Shown here: in pieces, positions 1 through 7,832 of the stretch
How the letters are laid out: every line of letters starts with the position of its first letter
Numbering within the stretch: the stretch's first letter is position 1
Origin: Clostridiaceae bacterium
GTDB taxonomy: Bacteria > Bacillota > Clostridia > Oscillospirales > Acutalibacteraceae
Length of the DNA stretch: 10,373 nucleotides
Direction of reading: 5' to 3'
NCBI GenBank assembly: GCA_016303035.1
Contig: JAEDML010000030.1
Location: 1-10,373 of the forward strand
Notes under the pieces: model-generated
The model's database searches: none
The model's input: the letters and a program-made list of their open reading frames with translations, nothing else
Told to the model about the DNA's origin: nothing
Position numbers and translations under genes: made by a program

Positions 1-37
1 TAAGGGGTTATTATTAAACGCGTCGGGAGGGAAAGCG

Positions 38-304
38 ATGAGCGAGAGTGACAAACTGCTTTATAAAACGATGAAGCTGCTGCTTAATGAAAAGCTGTCG
101 GAGGCGGAAGCACAGTCTCTTAAGGACGAGGGATTTGTTCTGAAAAATCCCACAAGAAAAGCCGCAGTGATGATAGCGCTTTACAAGAAAGCCGCAGCAG
201 GCGATCTTTCTGCTATAAAGGAGCTGCGCTCAATCGTATCGGAGCAACGCGAAGAAAAAAACACAGGCAGGGCGGTGATGATAATTGACGACATCGGAAA
301 TTAA
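38..304 (+). CDS. putative phage terminase small subunit (TerS-like)
   Basis: This 88-residue protein would recognise phage DNA and hand it to the large terminase subunit during packaging. The call rests mainly on position directly upstream of TerL (stop 302-304, TerL ATG at 306) and on a largely helical, charged composition. The central stretch NPTRKAA...ALYKKAAAGDLSAIKELRS (about residues 37-65) resembles a segment that recurs in short clostridial prophage proteins at this locus. It is shorter than typical TerS proteins (about 120-180 residues), and I see no confident N-terminal helix-turn-helix. The start at 38 has a good Shine-Dalgarno GGGAGG at 25-30. The window begins with TAA, which could be the stop of an upstream gene. 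It could instead be a small accessory protein beside TerL. The family assignment is moderate. Confidence 0.6.
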   Translation: MSESDKLLYKTMKLLLNEKLSEAEAQSLKDEGFVLKNPTRKAAVMIALYKKAAAGDLSAIKELRSIVSEQREEKNTGRAVMIIDDIGN

Positions 305-305
305 G

Positions 306-1592
306 ATGTCACAGGTTGTAGGGGGCGGCTATGACGAGTTTTGGAACTGCCGTAAGCGCTACCGGGTATTAAAGGGCGGAAAGGGCTCCAAAAAATCCGC
401 AACAACCGCACTCAACTTTATATTCAGACTTATGAAGTATGAAAACAGCAATCTGCTTGTTGTCCGTCAGGTTATGAACACCCACAGGGATTCTACCTTT
501 GCCCAGCTTAAATGGGCGCAGGAAAAATTGGGTGTTACAAATCTGTGGAGCAACACATTATCTCCGCTTGAAATGGTTTATAAGCCCACCGGACAGAAGA
601 TAATTTTCCGCGGCTTTGACGATGTGCTTAAATTAGCCTCGACCACGGTACCGAAAGGGTATCTGAACTTTGTGTGGATAGAGGAGGCGTTTGAAATATC
701 GAACGAATCTGATTTCGATAAGCTCGACCTTTCGGTGCCGCGCGGAAATATTCCTCCGCCGCTTTACAAGCAGACGACTCTTACCTTTAATCCGTGGAGC
801 TCGGAGCATTGGCTTAAAAAGCGTTTTTTCGACCGTCCCGACGACGATACTGCCGTATTTTCGACAAATTATTTTATAAACGAGTTCTTGGACAGCACCG
901 ACCGTGCGGTTTTTGAGCGTATGAAGCGTACCAACCGAAGAAAATATGATGTTGCAGGACTGGGTAACTGGGGCATTTCCGAGGGACTTGTTTTTGAAAA
1001 TTGGGAAAGCGGCAGGATAGATATTCCCAACGGCGAGGAGTACAAATGGAAGCACTTTTTCGGTCTTGACTACGGTTATACCAACGACCCTACGGCTTTT
1101 GTGGCATTTATGGCAAATCCTGTTGATAAGCAGATTTATGTTTACGACGAATTTTACCGGAAACGAATGTTAAACTGCGACATTGCAGAGGAAATTAAGC
1201 GCAGAGGATATGCAAAGGAGCGCATACGCGCCGACTGTGCCGAGCCGAAATCAAACGACGATTTACGCAGAATGGGCATTTCAAGAATAACGCCCTCTGT
1301 AAAGGGACGCGACAGCATTTTAAACGGAATAGCAAAAATATGCGAATACAAAATAACCGTAAATCCTAAGTGTGTGAATATGATACGGGAGTTATCAACC
1401 TATGTCTATGACGACCGCGCGACGGAAAACGGAATGAGACTTCCTAAGGACAGCGACAATCACCTGTGCGACGCCTTAAGATATGCTTTTGAGGATATAA
1501 AGTTTTTTCATCCTAATAAGGAACAGTCGGCAGGGGAAGCATACAGTTCGGGAATTACAAAAAGCGATTTTAACGGAGGCTGGGATATATGA
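306..1592 (+). CDS. terL: phage terminase large subunit, PBSX-like family
   Basis: This is the ATPase/nuclease motor that cuts concatemeric DNA and pumps it through the portal into the procapsid. The 428-residue product has a P-loop-like GGKGSKKS (residues 24-31, the deviant Walker A usual in PBSX-type terminases) and a Walker B FVWIEE (122-127). The C-terminal RNase H-like nuclease has acidic positions in GLDYGYTNDPT (D255), IRADCAEP (D310) and CDALRYA (D389). Length and motif order fit a complete protein. The frame stays open upstream to a TTG at 285, inside the preceding gene. I chose ATG 306 because MSQVVGxGY is the usual beginning in related proteins and it lies one base after the TerS stop. 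The Shine-Dalgarno there is weak (GGA at 296-298), so translation is probably coupled to TerS. Confidence 0.96.
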   Translation: MSQVVGGGYDEFWNCRKRYRVLKGGKGSKKSATTALNFIFRLMKYENSNLLVVRQVMNTHRDSTFAQLKWAQEKLGVTNLWSNTLSPLEMVYKPTGQKIIFRGFDDVLKLASTTVPKGYLNFVWIEEAFEISNESDFDKLDLSVPRGNIPPPLYKQTTLTFNPWSSEHWLKKRFFDRPDDDTAVFSTNYFINEFLDSTDRAVFERMKRTNRRKYDVAGLGNWGISEGLVFENWESGRIDIPNGEEYKWKHFFGLDYGYTNDPTAFVAFMANPVDKQIYVYDEFYRKRMLNCDIAEEIKRRGYAKERIRADCAEPKSNDDLRRMGISRITPSVKGRDSILNGIAKICEYKITVNPKCVNMIRELSTYVYDDRATENGMRLPKDSDNHLCDALRYAFEDIKFFHPNKEQSAGEAYSSGITKSDFNGGWDI

Positions 1593-1774
1593 TGATATTT
1601 ATGATGATACTTATTTGTATCTCCGCATTCCTTTTCGGCTTCTTTTTAGGCAGCGTGGAGCTGCCGGCTAAAAATCCGGAGCCGAAAATCAAAGCGGAGG
1701 AGAACGCAGAGCTTGAAAGGTTAAAGCATGAATACGAAAACTTTTTAAGCTATGACGGAAGTGAACAGGCGTAA
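1589..1774 (+). CDS. small single-pass membrane protein between TerL and scaffold
   Basis: This 61-residue protein has unknown function. Residues 1-22 form a very hydrophobic membrane segment (MMIFMMILICISAFLFGFF then LG), followed by a charged, probably helical or coiled tail (residues 30-55) ending in YENFLSYDGSEQA. It overlaps the TerL stop by four bases (ATGA). GGAGG at 1575-1579 lies nine bases before ATG 1589. Several in-frame ATGs follow (1592, 1601, 1604), so the exact first residue is uncertain. Short membrane proteins of this design occur at the same place in related clostridial prophages, to my recollection, which argues for a real gene. It has no signal-peptidase site, so it is probably a membrane anchor facing the cytoplasm. 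Possible roles such as positioning packaging or assembly at the membrane are inference only. Confidence 0.8.
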   Translation: MMIFMMILICISAFLFGFFLGSVELPAKNPEPKIKAEENAELERLKHEYENFLSYDGSEQA

Positions 1775-1803
1775 GCCTTTATTATAGAAAGGGAGAAAAG
1801 AAA

Positions 1804-2460
1804 ATGGACGAAAACGCTGAAATTATTACCTGCGGCCAACCGGAGCCTAAGGTAGAAACGCAAGCGGCGGCGACCGAAGCCACCACACCGAGGGAAGCCG
1901 CACAGGAAATTCTTATTCCTGTCAAATTCAACAAGGAGACTAAGAATCTTACCGCGGACGAGGCGGCAAATCTTGCTCAGAAAGGTATGAAATTTGAAAT
2001 GATTGCCGATGATTACGAGCGAATTAAGAGACTTGCCGGAATGGACGGGCGGAGTGTCTGCGAATTTATCAACGCACTTGAGGAGCACCGAAAAAACGAA
2101 AAGAAGAAAGAGCTGACAGAGAAGTGCGGCGGTAATGAAAAAATTGCGGAACACATAATCGAGCTCGAAAACCGTGCTATAGGCGGCAAGAATTCGGGAT
2201 TTGACGAGCTGCACGAGCAGTTTCCCGAAATAACGGACGAGTCATTACTGCCCAGTGAGGTACTTGAAAGGGCAAAAACAAAGGGCACTTCGCTGCTTGA
2301 CGAGTATCTTCGGTATCGGCTTCGCGCCGAGCGTGCGGCCGACAGCGCCGTGCGCAGACAGAAAAACGCCGTAATGGCAAGCGTCGGTTCACAAAGGGAG
2401 CTCACTTCCCCCGAAAACCCGGAAGCAACCGAGTTTTTAAAGGGACTGTGGAGCCGATAA
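1804..2460 (+). CDS. phage capsid scaffolding-like protein
   Basis: This 218-residue, highly charged, mostly helical protein probably templates procapsid assembly and then leaves or is degraded. Position immediately before the major capsid gene, composition and length support this. Residues 1-35 are low-complexity (rich in A, T, E and P). A conserved-looking block IPVKFNKETKNLTADEAANLAQKGMKFE (about residues 38-65) is typical of clostridial scaffold proteins. A long helical/coiled region rich in K and E runs through the middle (about 80-120). The C-terminus, PEATEFLKGLWSR, is a short helix of the type that docks to coat protein. GGGAG at 1791-1795 lies eight bases before ATG 1804. No separate prohead protease gene is visible, and I see no protease motif in this protein, so scaffold release may not need phage-encoded cleavage. 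Confidence 0.8.
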   Translation: MDENAEIITCGQPEPKVETQAAATEATTPREAAQEILIPVKFNKETKNLTADEAANLAQKGMKFEMIADDYERIKRLAGMDGRSVCEFINALEEHRKNEKKKELTEKCGGNEKIAEHIIELENRAIGGKNSGFDELHEQFPEITDESLLPSEVLERAKTKGTSLLDEYLRYRLRAERAADSAVRRQKNAVMASVGSQRELTSPENPEATEFLKGLWSR

Positions 2461-2483
2461 AATAAATTTTAAGGAGAAAAATT

Positions 2484-3665
2484 ATGGCAATCAATACTTT
2501 AACAAATGCGGTTAAGTACTCGGAAGAGCTTGACAAGATGTTTTCGCAGAAAAGCGCAACCGGATTTTTTGCGGATAACGCTTTAGCATCAAAATTTGTC
2601 GGTGCAAAAACGGTTATTATACCTGATGTTGATTTTCAGGGACTTGCGGATTATGACCGCGACACAGGCTTTTCAAAGGGCGCTATAACCGTAAGCAATT
2701 CATCCTACACTATGGCAATGGACCGCGCGCGTTCTTTACAGATAGACCGCGAGGATATGAGCGAAACCGGCATTGCCAATCTTGCAGGCAAAATTCTCGG
2801 CGAATATGTACGCACCAAGGTTGTTCCCGAGTGCGACGCCTATGTAATTTCCAAGCTCGCAGGTCTTGCGGCTACACGCGCTAATACAATTTCGGGCGAT
2901 ACCTCCAAGCCGTATGCCGCGCTTTGCCAGCTTATAAACGAGGTTCAGGCGGTAGCCGGTTACGACGAGGAGCTTGTAGCCTTTGTTGACGGCTATATGT
3001 TTGCCGCTCTTCAGAATTCCGCCGAAATTTCCAAGATGATTACCGTTTCCGACTTTAAGCAGGGCGATATCAACATCAAGGTTAATTCCATAAACGGAGT
3101 TGCAATTATTCCGGTTGTTTCGGAGCGTATGAAGACCGCATATACCTTTAACAACACATCAGCCGGCGGCTTTACCCCTGCTGCCAATGCGCGCGAAGTG
3201 TATATGCTTGTATGCCCGAAATCTGCCGCTCATCTCGTTAAAAAGACCGAGAATATGCGAATCTTTACGCCGGAGCAGAATATAGATGCCGACGCATACA
3301 AGTTTGACTACCGTATCTATTACGATGTATTTGTAAAAAAGAGCGGTCTTGACACTATATGGGCATGGATTTCCCCCGCTGTGACAATTTCTGCACAGCC
3401 TGCCGATAAATCGGTTAAAGCAGGCTCTATAAGCGGCTCGCTCTCTGTGACAGCGACATCTGACGGTGCCCTTACATATCAGTGGTATAAGTGCGACGAT
3501 GAGAACCGCAACGGAGCCGTTAAGGTAAGCGGCGCAACCTCGGCTTCAATGACCGTACCGACAGGACTTACCGCCGGTACATATTACTACTTCGTTAAGG
3601 TGATTGTAGACGGTATTGCAGGCGTTGAATCCGATGTGGCAACGGTAACTGTTACCGCAGCTTAA
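2484..3665 (+). CDS. major capsid protein with C-terminal Ig-like domain
   Basis: This 393-residue protein is the likely shell subunit. It follows the scaffold gene with a strong Shine-Dalgarno (AAGGAG, 2471-2476, seven bases before ATG 2484), as expected for the most abundant virion protein. Residues 1 to about 295 look like an HK97-type coat protein of clostridial phages: an early region with GAKTVIIPDVDFQGLADYDR, a middle helix with VRTKVVPECDAYVISKLA, and a late strand with YYDVFVKKSGLDTIWAW. Residues 297-393 form an Ig-like beta-sandwich module, beginning VTISAQPADKSVKAGS, with the typical core tryptophan in LTYQWYK and the YYYFVKV strand, ending VATVTVTAA. Such domains on coat proteins project from the capsid surface in other phages and can bind carbohydrate or mucin. 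No propeptide-cleavage region is evident. The fold assignment is by pattern, not alignment. Confidence 0.9.
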   Translation: MAINTLTNAVKYSEELDKMFSQKSATGFFADNALASKFVGAKTVIIPDVDFQGLADYDRDTGFSKGAITVSNSSYTMAMDRARSLQIDREDMSETGIANLAGKILGEYVRTKVVPECDAYVISKLAGLAATRANTISGDTSKPYAALCQLINEVQAVAGYDEELVAFVDGYMFAALQNSAEISKMITVSDFKQGDINIKVNSINGVAIIPVVSERMKTAYTFNNTSAGGFTPAANAREVYMLVCPKSAAHLVKKTENMRIFTPEQNIDADAYKFDYRIYYDVFVKKSGLDTIWAWISPAVTISAQPADKSVKAGSISGSLSVTATSDGALTYQWYKCDDENRNGAVKVSGATSASMTVPTGLTAGTYYYFVKVIVDGIAGVESDVATVTVTAA

Positions 3666-3687
3666 CTACTTAAGGAATTTTAACAGC

Positions 3688-3721
3688 AGGAGGCCGGTTT
3701 TCGTAAGAAATCCGGCTTCCT
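3688..3721 (+). promoter_or_regulatory. strong RNA hairpin between capsid and portal genes
   Basis: Bases 3688-3697 (AGGAGGCCGG) pair with 3712-3721 (CCGGCTTCCT), giving ten pairs with one G-U. One mismatch (T3698/T3711) follows, then TTTC (3699-3702) pairs with GAAA (3707-3710), closing a GTAA loop of the GNRA type. No T-run follows; the next bases are CCGAAAAAG, so it is a poor intrinsic terminator. It lies 22 bases after the capsid stop and eight bases before the portal Shine-Dalgarno (GGGAGG, 3730-3735). It also contains an AGGAGG that would be hidden in the stem. It may protect the 3' end of capsid mRNA, mark a processing site, or dampen read-through so that coat is made in excess over portal. 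Confidence 0.65.
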
Positions 3722-3742
3722 CCGAAAAAGGGAGGCAACTTT

Positions 3743-5374
3743 ATGAGGCTTAACCCACAGCAGGTATTCAGCGAGTATACCGAGGCAAGGGACTTTAAAA
3801 CGGCGCTCGGAAACAGAGGTTTATATGAGCAGAACCGTATAAATGAGCGATTTTATATAGGCGATCAGTGGCACGGAGCAAAATGCGGTAATGAAAGACC
3901 GCTTGTGCGGCACAATATTATTAAGCGAATCGGCGATTACAAGATGTCGCAGGTCATGGGAAATCCGCTGACGGTATCCTTCAGTGCGGACGGCGTGCCG
4001 AACATTATCGGCTGTAAGCAGTCTCTGAAACTTAAAAAAAGCGATATTTCGAAGGATGCCGGATTTTCATTTAGCGGCAGCATAGATAACCAAGAGGTAA
4101 ATCTTGTTATGTCGGCGCTTAGCGATTACCGCAATGTCACCGCCGAAAGGGTGGGGTTTGACGCTTTGAGCGAAAAAGCGCTTAGAAACGCATATATAAC
4201 GGGAAGCGCAGTTTTTTATACCTATTGGGACCCGGATATTTCAACCGGACTTTATGCCGACGACAGCCGTAACATTGCTATTAAAGGCGATATAAACTGC
4301 GAGGTGCTGGACATTGAAAACGTCTACTTCGGCGACCCGTATAATGACGATGTTCAGACTCAGCCGTATATTATAATTGCAAGTCACCGCTCATCCGAAG
4401 AGGTGAAGCGTGAAGCGCTGCGCTTCGGGAGCGGCCGCGAAGCGGTCGGGATTATAGATGAAAATTCCGAAGACGGCAAAATTCTTGTCCTGACACGCCT
4501 TTACAAGGAATATAATTCCGACGGAAATTATACAATTAAATGTGTAAAGGCAATACGCGGCGCCTTTGTAAGGCGTGAATTTGATACGGGTCTAAGGCTC
4601 TATCCGATCGCGCTTTTTAACTGGGAAAGACGGAATAATCTTGTTTACGGGGAGAGCGAAATCACCTATTTAATACCCAATCAGATTGCGATAAACCGTA
4701 TGATAACCGCCAATGTGTGGTCGGCAATGGCGATGGGAATGCCGATGATGATAGTAAACGGCGACACAGTGACCGACGGTATAACCAATGACCCGGGGCA
4801 GATAATAAAGGTTTTCGGCTCTAACGAGGATGTTTCGGGCGCCGTGAAATATGTAACTCCTCCGCCGTTCGGGGAAAACTTTAATACGAGTATTAACAGT
4901 CTTATAGAAAACACGCTGACGCAAAGCGGCGCAAACGAGGTGGCTTTAGGCGACAGCCGTGCAGACAACGCAACTGCGCTTATGACTATGCGCGACGCCG
5001 CGGTTATGCCGCTTCAGCTTATAAAGACGAGATATTATGCCTTTGTTGAAAACATTTCGCGTATATGGGCGGATTTCTGGATAACGCATTACGGCAACCG
5101 CCGCATAAAGGTGGTAGACGAGAATGGTATATGGTATATGCCGTTTGATTCCGACCGTTACCGCGAGCTTATGATTAACGCAAAGGTAAATGTAGGGGCA
5201 GGTACGGTCTACAGCGAGGCTGAAAGCGTAAATGTTCTGACTACCTTGTTTGAAAAAGGGATAATTAACAAAAGGCAATTTATAAAACGCCTTCCCGATG
5301 GCATAATACCCGACAGCGAGGGTCTGCTTGAGGCGGCAGATGAAACGGAGGATAATAACGATGACCGGTTATGA
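3743..5374 (+). CDS. phage portal protein, SPP1 gp6-like
   Basis: This 543-residue protein forms the dodecameric ring at the capsid vertex through which DNA enters and leaves, and to which the terminase docks. An early region RFYIGDQWHGAKCGNERPLVRHNIIKRIGDYKMSQVMGNPLTVSF (about residues 35-80) matches the usual start of SPP1-type portals. The later stretch ADNATALMTMRDAAVMPLQLIKTRYYAFVENI (about 407-438) is the expected long helical, tunnel-forming part. The acidic tail ends EDNNDDRL. The length is close to SPP1 gp6 (about 500 residues). ATG 3743 has GGGAGG at 3730-3735, seven bases away. The 3' end overlaps the next gene by 14 bases. No minor head protein (SPP1 gp7/Mu F type) follows, unlike in SPP1 relatives. 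Confidence 0.92.
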   Translation: MRLNPQQVFSEYTEARDFKTALGNRGLYEQNRINERFYIGDQWHGAKCGNERPLVRHNIIKRIGDYKMSQVMGNPLTVSFSADGVPNIIGCKQSLKLKKSDISKDAGFSFSGSIDNQEVNLVMSALSDYRNVTAERVGFDALSEKALRNAYITGSAVFYTYWDPDISTGLYADDSRNIAIKGDINCEVLDIENVYFGDPYNDDVQTQPYIIIASHRSSEEVKREALRFGSGREAVGIIDENSEDGKILVLTRLYKEYNSDGNYTIKCVKAIRGAFVRREFDTGLRLYPIALFNWERRNNLVYGESEITYLIPNQIAINRMITANVWSAMAMGMPMMIVNGDTVTDGITNDPGQIIKVFGSNEDVSGAVKYVTPPPFGENFNTSINSLIENTLTQSGANEVALGDSRADNATALMTMRDAAVMPLQLIKTRYYAFVENISRIWADFWITHYGNRRIKVVDENGIWYMPFDSDRYRELMINAKVNVGAGTVYSEAESVNVLTTLFEKGIINKRQFIKRLPDGIIPDSEGLLEAADETEDNNDDRL

Positions 5375-5714
5375 TGTTTTTAACAGGGCAGTAATGCTTT
5401 TAGGATATACCTATCCCGACGGTGGAATTGCATCTGACAACGCTTTGCTTAACCGCGCGTGCGATGTCATAGGTCAGATATGCTCTGATTTAGGTGTTCA
5501 GAGAATCGAGACGCTTGACGGTGAGCTTAATGTCGGTGAAAAAACCGCCGACGCTCTTCTTTACGGAACAGCAATGCTTTTATCCCTTACTGAGGGCGAC
5601 GCTGCTAAAAATCAGCTTTTTACACAGCTTTACAATGCAAAAAGGTCAGCGGCGCTCGCGTCTTTACAGAGCGTGGGCGATGTGCTTCCGACAGATGACG
5701 GCGGGGTGGACTGA
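5361..5714 (+). CDS. putative head-tail adaptor/connector protein
   Basis: This 117-residue, mostly helical protein follows the portal directly. Its beginning MTGYDVFNRAVMLLGY, a middle helix NRACDVIGQICSDLGV and a helix GTAMLLSLTEGDAAKNQLFTQLYNAKRSAALASLQ fit small helical head-completion adaptors (SPP1 gp15/HK97 gp6/P22 gp4-like) that sit under the portal ring. This is judged by size, helix pattern and position, not by a diagnostic motif. The reading frame is open back to a TTG at 5328, but ATG 5361 has GGAGG at 5347-5351, nine bases upstream, and gives the natural N-terminus. It overlaps the portal gene by 14 bases, and its stop overlaps the next start by one base (TGATG), indicating coupled translation. 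It could instead be another head-completion protein. Confidence 0.65.
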   Translation: MTGYDVFNRAVMLLGYTYPDGGIASDNALLNRACDVIGQICSDLGVQRIETLDGELNVGEKTADALLYGTAMLLSLTEGDAAKNQLFTQLYNAKRSAALASLQSVGDVLPTDDGGVD

Positions 5715-7804
5715 TGAAATATCCGTCAATACCGCAAAGTGCGGTTAAAACCATAAACATCGACTGCCTTGACGGCGGACTTAATACAGCCGTACCGCAA
5801 GAACAAATAAACGATAATCAGATAACAGAGTGCAGTAATGTTTGGACATCAAACGGAGCGCTGCGTACAAGACCCGGAATTGTTGCGGACGGCAATTCGA
5901 TTATACGCCGCGGCTCCGAAATTTATGACGAAACCTGTGATTTCAAAATCAGCGATGAAAAATTTAATATTGACGGAGAAGATTGCAGAATTCTTACAAT
6001 AGGCGCCTGTTATTCCGATTCTCAATATGACGCGCATATTTATTTTGTCGGAGAAAGCGGCAAAACCACAAGCACGGGCTATATACATTTTAACAGGGTA
6101 ACCTCTGAACAGTTTTTCTGTCCGGAAAGCATTGTGTATTTTTCGGGCGCTCCGATAAACGGCGGCGGCATATTTGCACTTATCACCGTGCGCGATATTG
6201 AGGGAACGGGAGCCAGAGATTATTATATTTACGAAATAAACAGCAGTATGTACGGTTGGGAAAGGAATCTTAATTTTTATATTCCAACAATATACATAAA
6301 CGGCAGGGGAACAAGGTTTAAGGAGCTTAACAGCGAGCAGGTATACGGGGATAACCCAAAATACTTGGAATCACCGAATTTGCTCACGGGCGGATTTAAG
6401 GCCTATTACAGCTCGGACGGAATTTCCTCCTGCTTTAAACTGCCGAGGAACAAGCTTAAAGGAAATGTGCGGTGCAGAATATATTATAATTTAAGCAGCT
6501 ACACAGAGTGGTTTATTTATGAAGGAAGTGCCAGCACAACTCAAACATTTTTCAGCGCCGAGGTTACAATGACGGTAGACCGTGAAAAAGGTTTTGTTAA
6601 TTTTACCTCGAATTCCCAGGATTACCCGATTTCCATAATGACCCTTTATAGGGAAAACAATATTGTGTTTACGGCATATGTGGAAAACGCAGATTATCCC
6701 AAAAAGATTATATCTTCAAAATCGGTTGCTTTTGACGACTCCCATATTTTCCTGGGCGGAGGCATAGGCTCAAACGAGGTTTTTGTATCAGAATTTTCAA
6801 ATCCACTTTACTTTCCGCAAAAGTCTGCGGTTACGGTAGGAGATACTACCGGACCGATTACCGGACTTGCGCACTATAAAGGAAAGATTGTCGCTTTTAA
6901 GAAAAACGAGATATATTCGATTTCGGCAACTAAGCAGGGCGCCTTTTCGGACTATGTACTGCTTGCGGATAACGATAAAATTTTTCACAAGCCCGATACC
7001 GTTAAGGCCACGGCGATAAGCCGAGTCATAGGATGTACATATCCCAAAACCATACAGGTATGCGGAAACAATATAGTATGGCTCGGAAGCGACCGTCATG
7101 TTTATACAATGTCGGGTATTTCATCGGCAAATATATATAATATTTCCGCACCGATAGATAAGCTTCTTGCAGCCGAATGGAAAATATGGTTTTCAATTGC
7201 ATTTTCTTTTATATACGGCGAATATTACGGATTGATGGTGAACGGAAAATCGTATATAATGAATTTTGCGGTAAATGATTTCAGGTATTCTTCAGCTGCT
7301 TGGGAAAAAAGCAATCAGAACAGCGAAAGACAGTGGTATATCTGGAAATTTTCGAATAAAATTCAATATAAAGGTGCGGTAAGCGGACTTGGCAGTACAT
7401 ATTTTATCTGTTTCGGGAACGACTGGAATACCTGTTATAAAGGTGTGCTTTCTGAAAGTGTATGCTCTGACACAGATGTTACAAAGTCGGGAGACACCGT
7501 TTCAATAAACGAGTACGCATTTTCTTCACACTTTACTACAAAGCAGTTTGACTTAGGCGATAGCTTTTTGAAGAAAAACATTAACGCTGTAAGTCTGCGT
7601 GCTGAAGGAGACGGCGAGCTTAATATAGAATACCTTATACCGAAAAGCTGCGGCAGCGAAAGAGCTGATTTAAAATCCGGCGCTATGAAGAATATACGAC
7701 TGCTGCCTATGATTCACTCGGCGGAGAGCATAGGGCTTAAAATATCGTCGGACGGCCGTTTTTCGCTTTCGGGAATCAGAATAAATTATGACATAATGAA
7801 GTAG
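5714..7804 (+). CDS. large beta-rich tail protein, podovirus nozzle (gp12-like) type
   Basis: The 696-residue product is the largest in the window and the only obvious tail candidate. The N-terminus reads DCLDGGLNTAVP (residues 17-28) followed by NVWTSNGALRTRPG (42-55). This is the signature opening of podovirus tail-tube/nozzle and stabilisation proteins, which plug the connector and carry DNA out. The rest is nearly all beta-strand, rich in Y, F, N and G. The stretch DSHIFLGGGIGSNEVFVSEFSNPLYFP and the repeated strand-turn patterns around it (IVAFKKNEIYSIS, NNIVWLGSDRHVYTMS) suggest a beta-propeller-like core. The C-terminus, from FTTKQFDLGDSFLKK to SDGRFSLSGIRINYD, looks like a terminal beta-sandwich. 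ATG 5714 overlaps the preceding stop by one base, with a G-rich Shine-Dalgarno-like stretch (GGGGTGG, about 5702-5708). Because no fibre gene is visible, it may also contribute to host binding; that is inference. Confidence 0.7.
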   Translation: MKYPSIPQSAVKTINIDCLDGGLNTAVPQEQINDNQITECSNVWTSNGALRTRPGIVADGNSIIRRGSEIYDETCDFKISDEKFNIDGEDCRILTIGACYSDSQYDAHIYFVGESGKTTSTGYIHFNRVTSEQFFCPESIVYFSGAPINGGGIFALITVRDIEGTGARDYYIYEINSSMYGWERNLNFYIPTIYINGRGTRFKELNSEQVYGDNPKYLESPNLLTGGFKAYYSSDGISSCFKLPRNKLKGNVRCRIYYNLSSYTEWFIYEGSASTTQTFFSAEVTMTVDREKGFVNFTSNSQDYPISIMTLYRENNIVFTAYVENADYPKKIISSKSVAFDDSHIFLGGGIGSNEVFVSEFSNPLYFPQKSAVTVGDTTGPITGLAHYKGKIVAFKKNEIYSISATKQGAFSDYVLLADNDKIFHKPDTVKATAISRVIGCTYPKTIQVCGNNIVWLGSDRHVYTMSGISSANIYNISAPIDKLLAAEWKIWFSIAFSFIYGEYYGLMVNGKSYIMNFAVNDFRYSSAAWEKSNQNSERQWYIWKFSNKIQYKGAVSGLGSTYFICFGNDWNTCYKGVLSESVCSDTDVTKSGDTVSINEYAFSSHFTTKQFDLGDSFLKKNINAVSLRAEGDGELNIEYLIPKSCGSERADLKSGAMKNIRLLPMIHSAESIGLKISSDGRFSLSGIRINYDIMK

Positions 7805-7832
7805 CGGCCTTAGAAAGGATGCTGTGGTTTTT

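Noticed and set aside
285..305. TTG start for the large terminase inside the small terminase gene
   Set aside because: ATG 306 yields the N-terminus usual for this family; the added seven residues have no support.
633..1055. 140-residue open frame on the - strand inside terL
   Set aside because: It lies fully antisense to conserved terminase motifs, has no convincing ribosome site, and its protein has no recognisable family features.
1750..2214. 154-residue open frame on the - strand opposite the scaffold gene
   Set aside because: Its composition (long F/L/R/S-rich stretches) is what antisense of a K/E-rich coding region gives; it is a shadow frame.
3688..3721. Intergenic hairpin as a true intrinsic terminator
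   Set aside because: No T-run follows the stem, and stopping here would prevent expression of portal, tail and lysis genes, for which no other promoter is evident.
4681..4968. - strand frames of about 84-95 residues opposite the portal gene
   Set aside because: They overlap each other and a conserved portal region and lack start signals.
5494..5748. 84-residue + strand frame overlapping the adaptor gene
   Set aside because: It runs out of frame through the adaptor and the start of the 696-residue gene; the adaptor frame has the better ribosome site and helical pattern.
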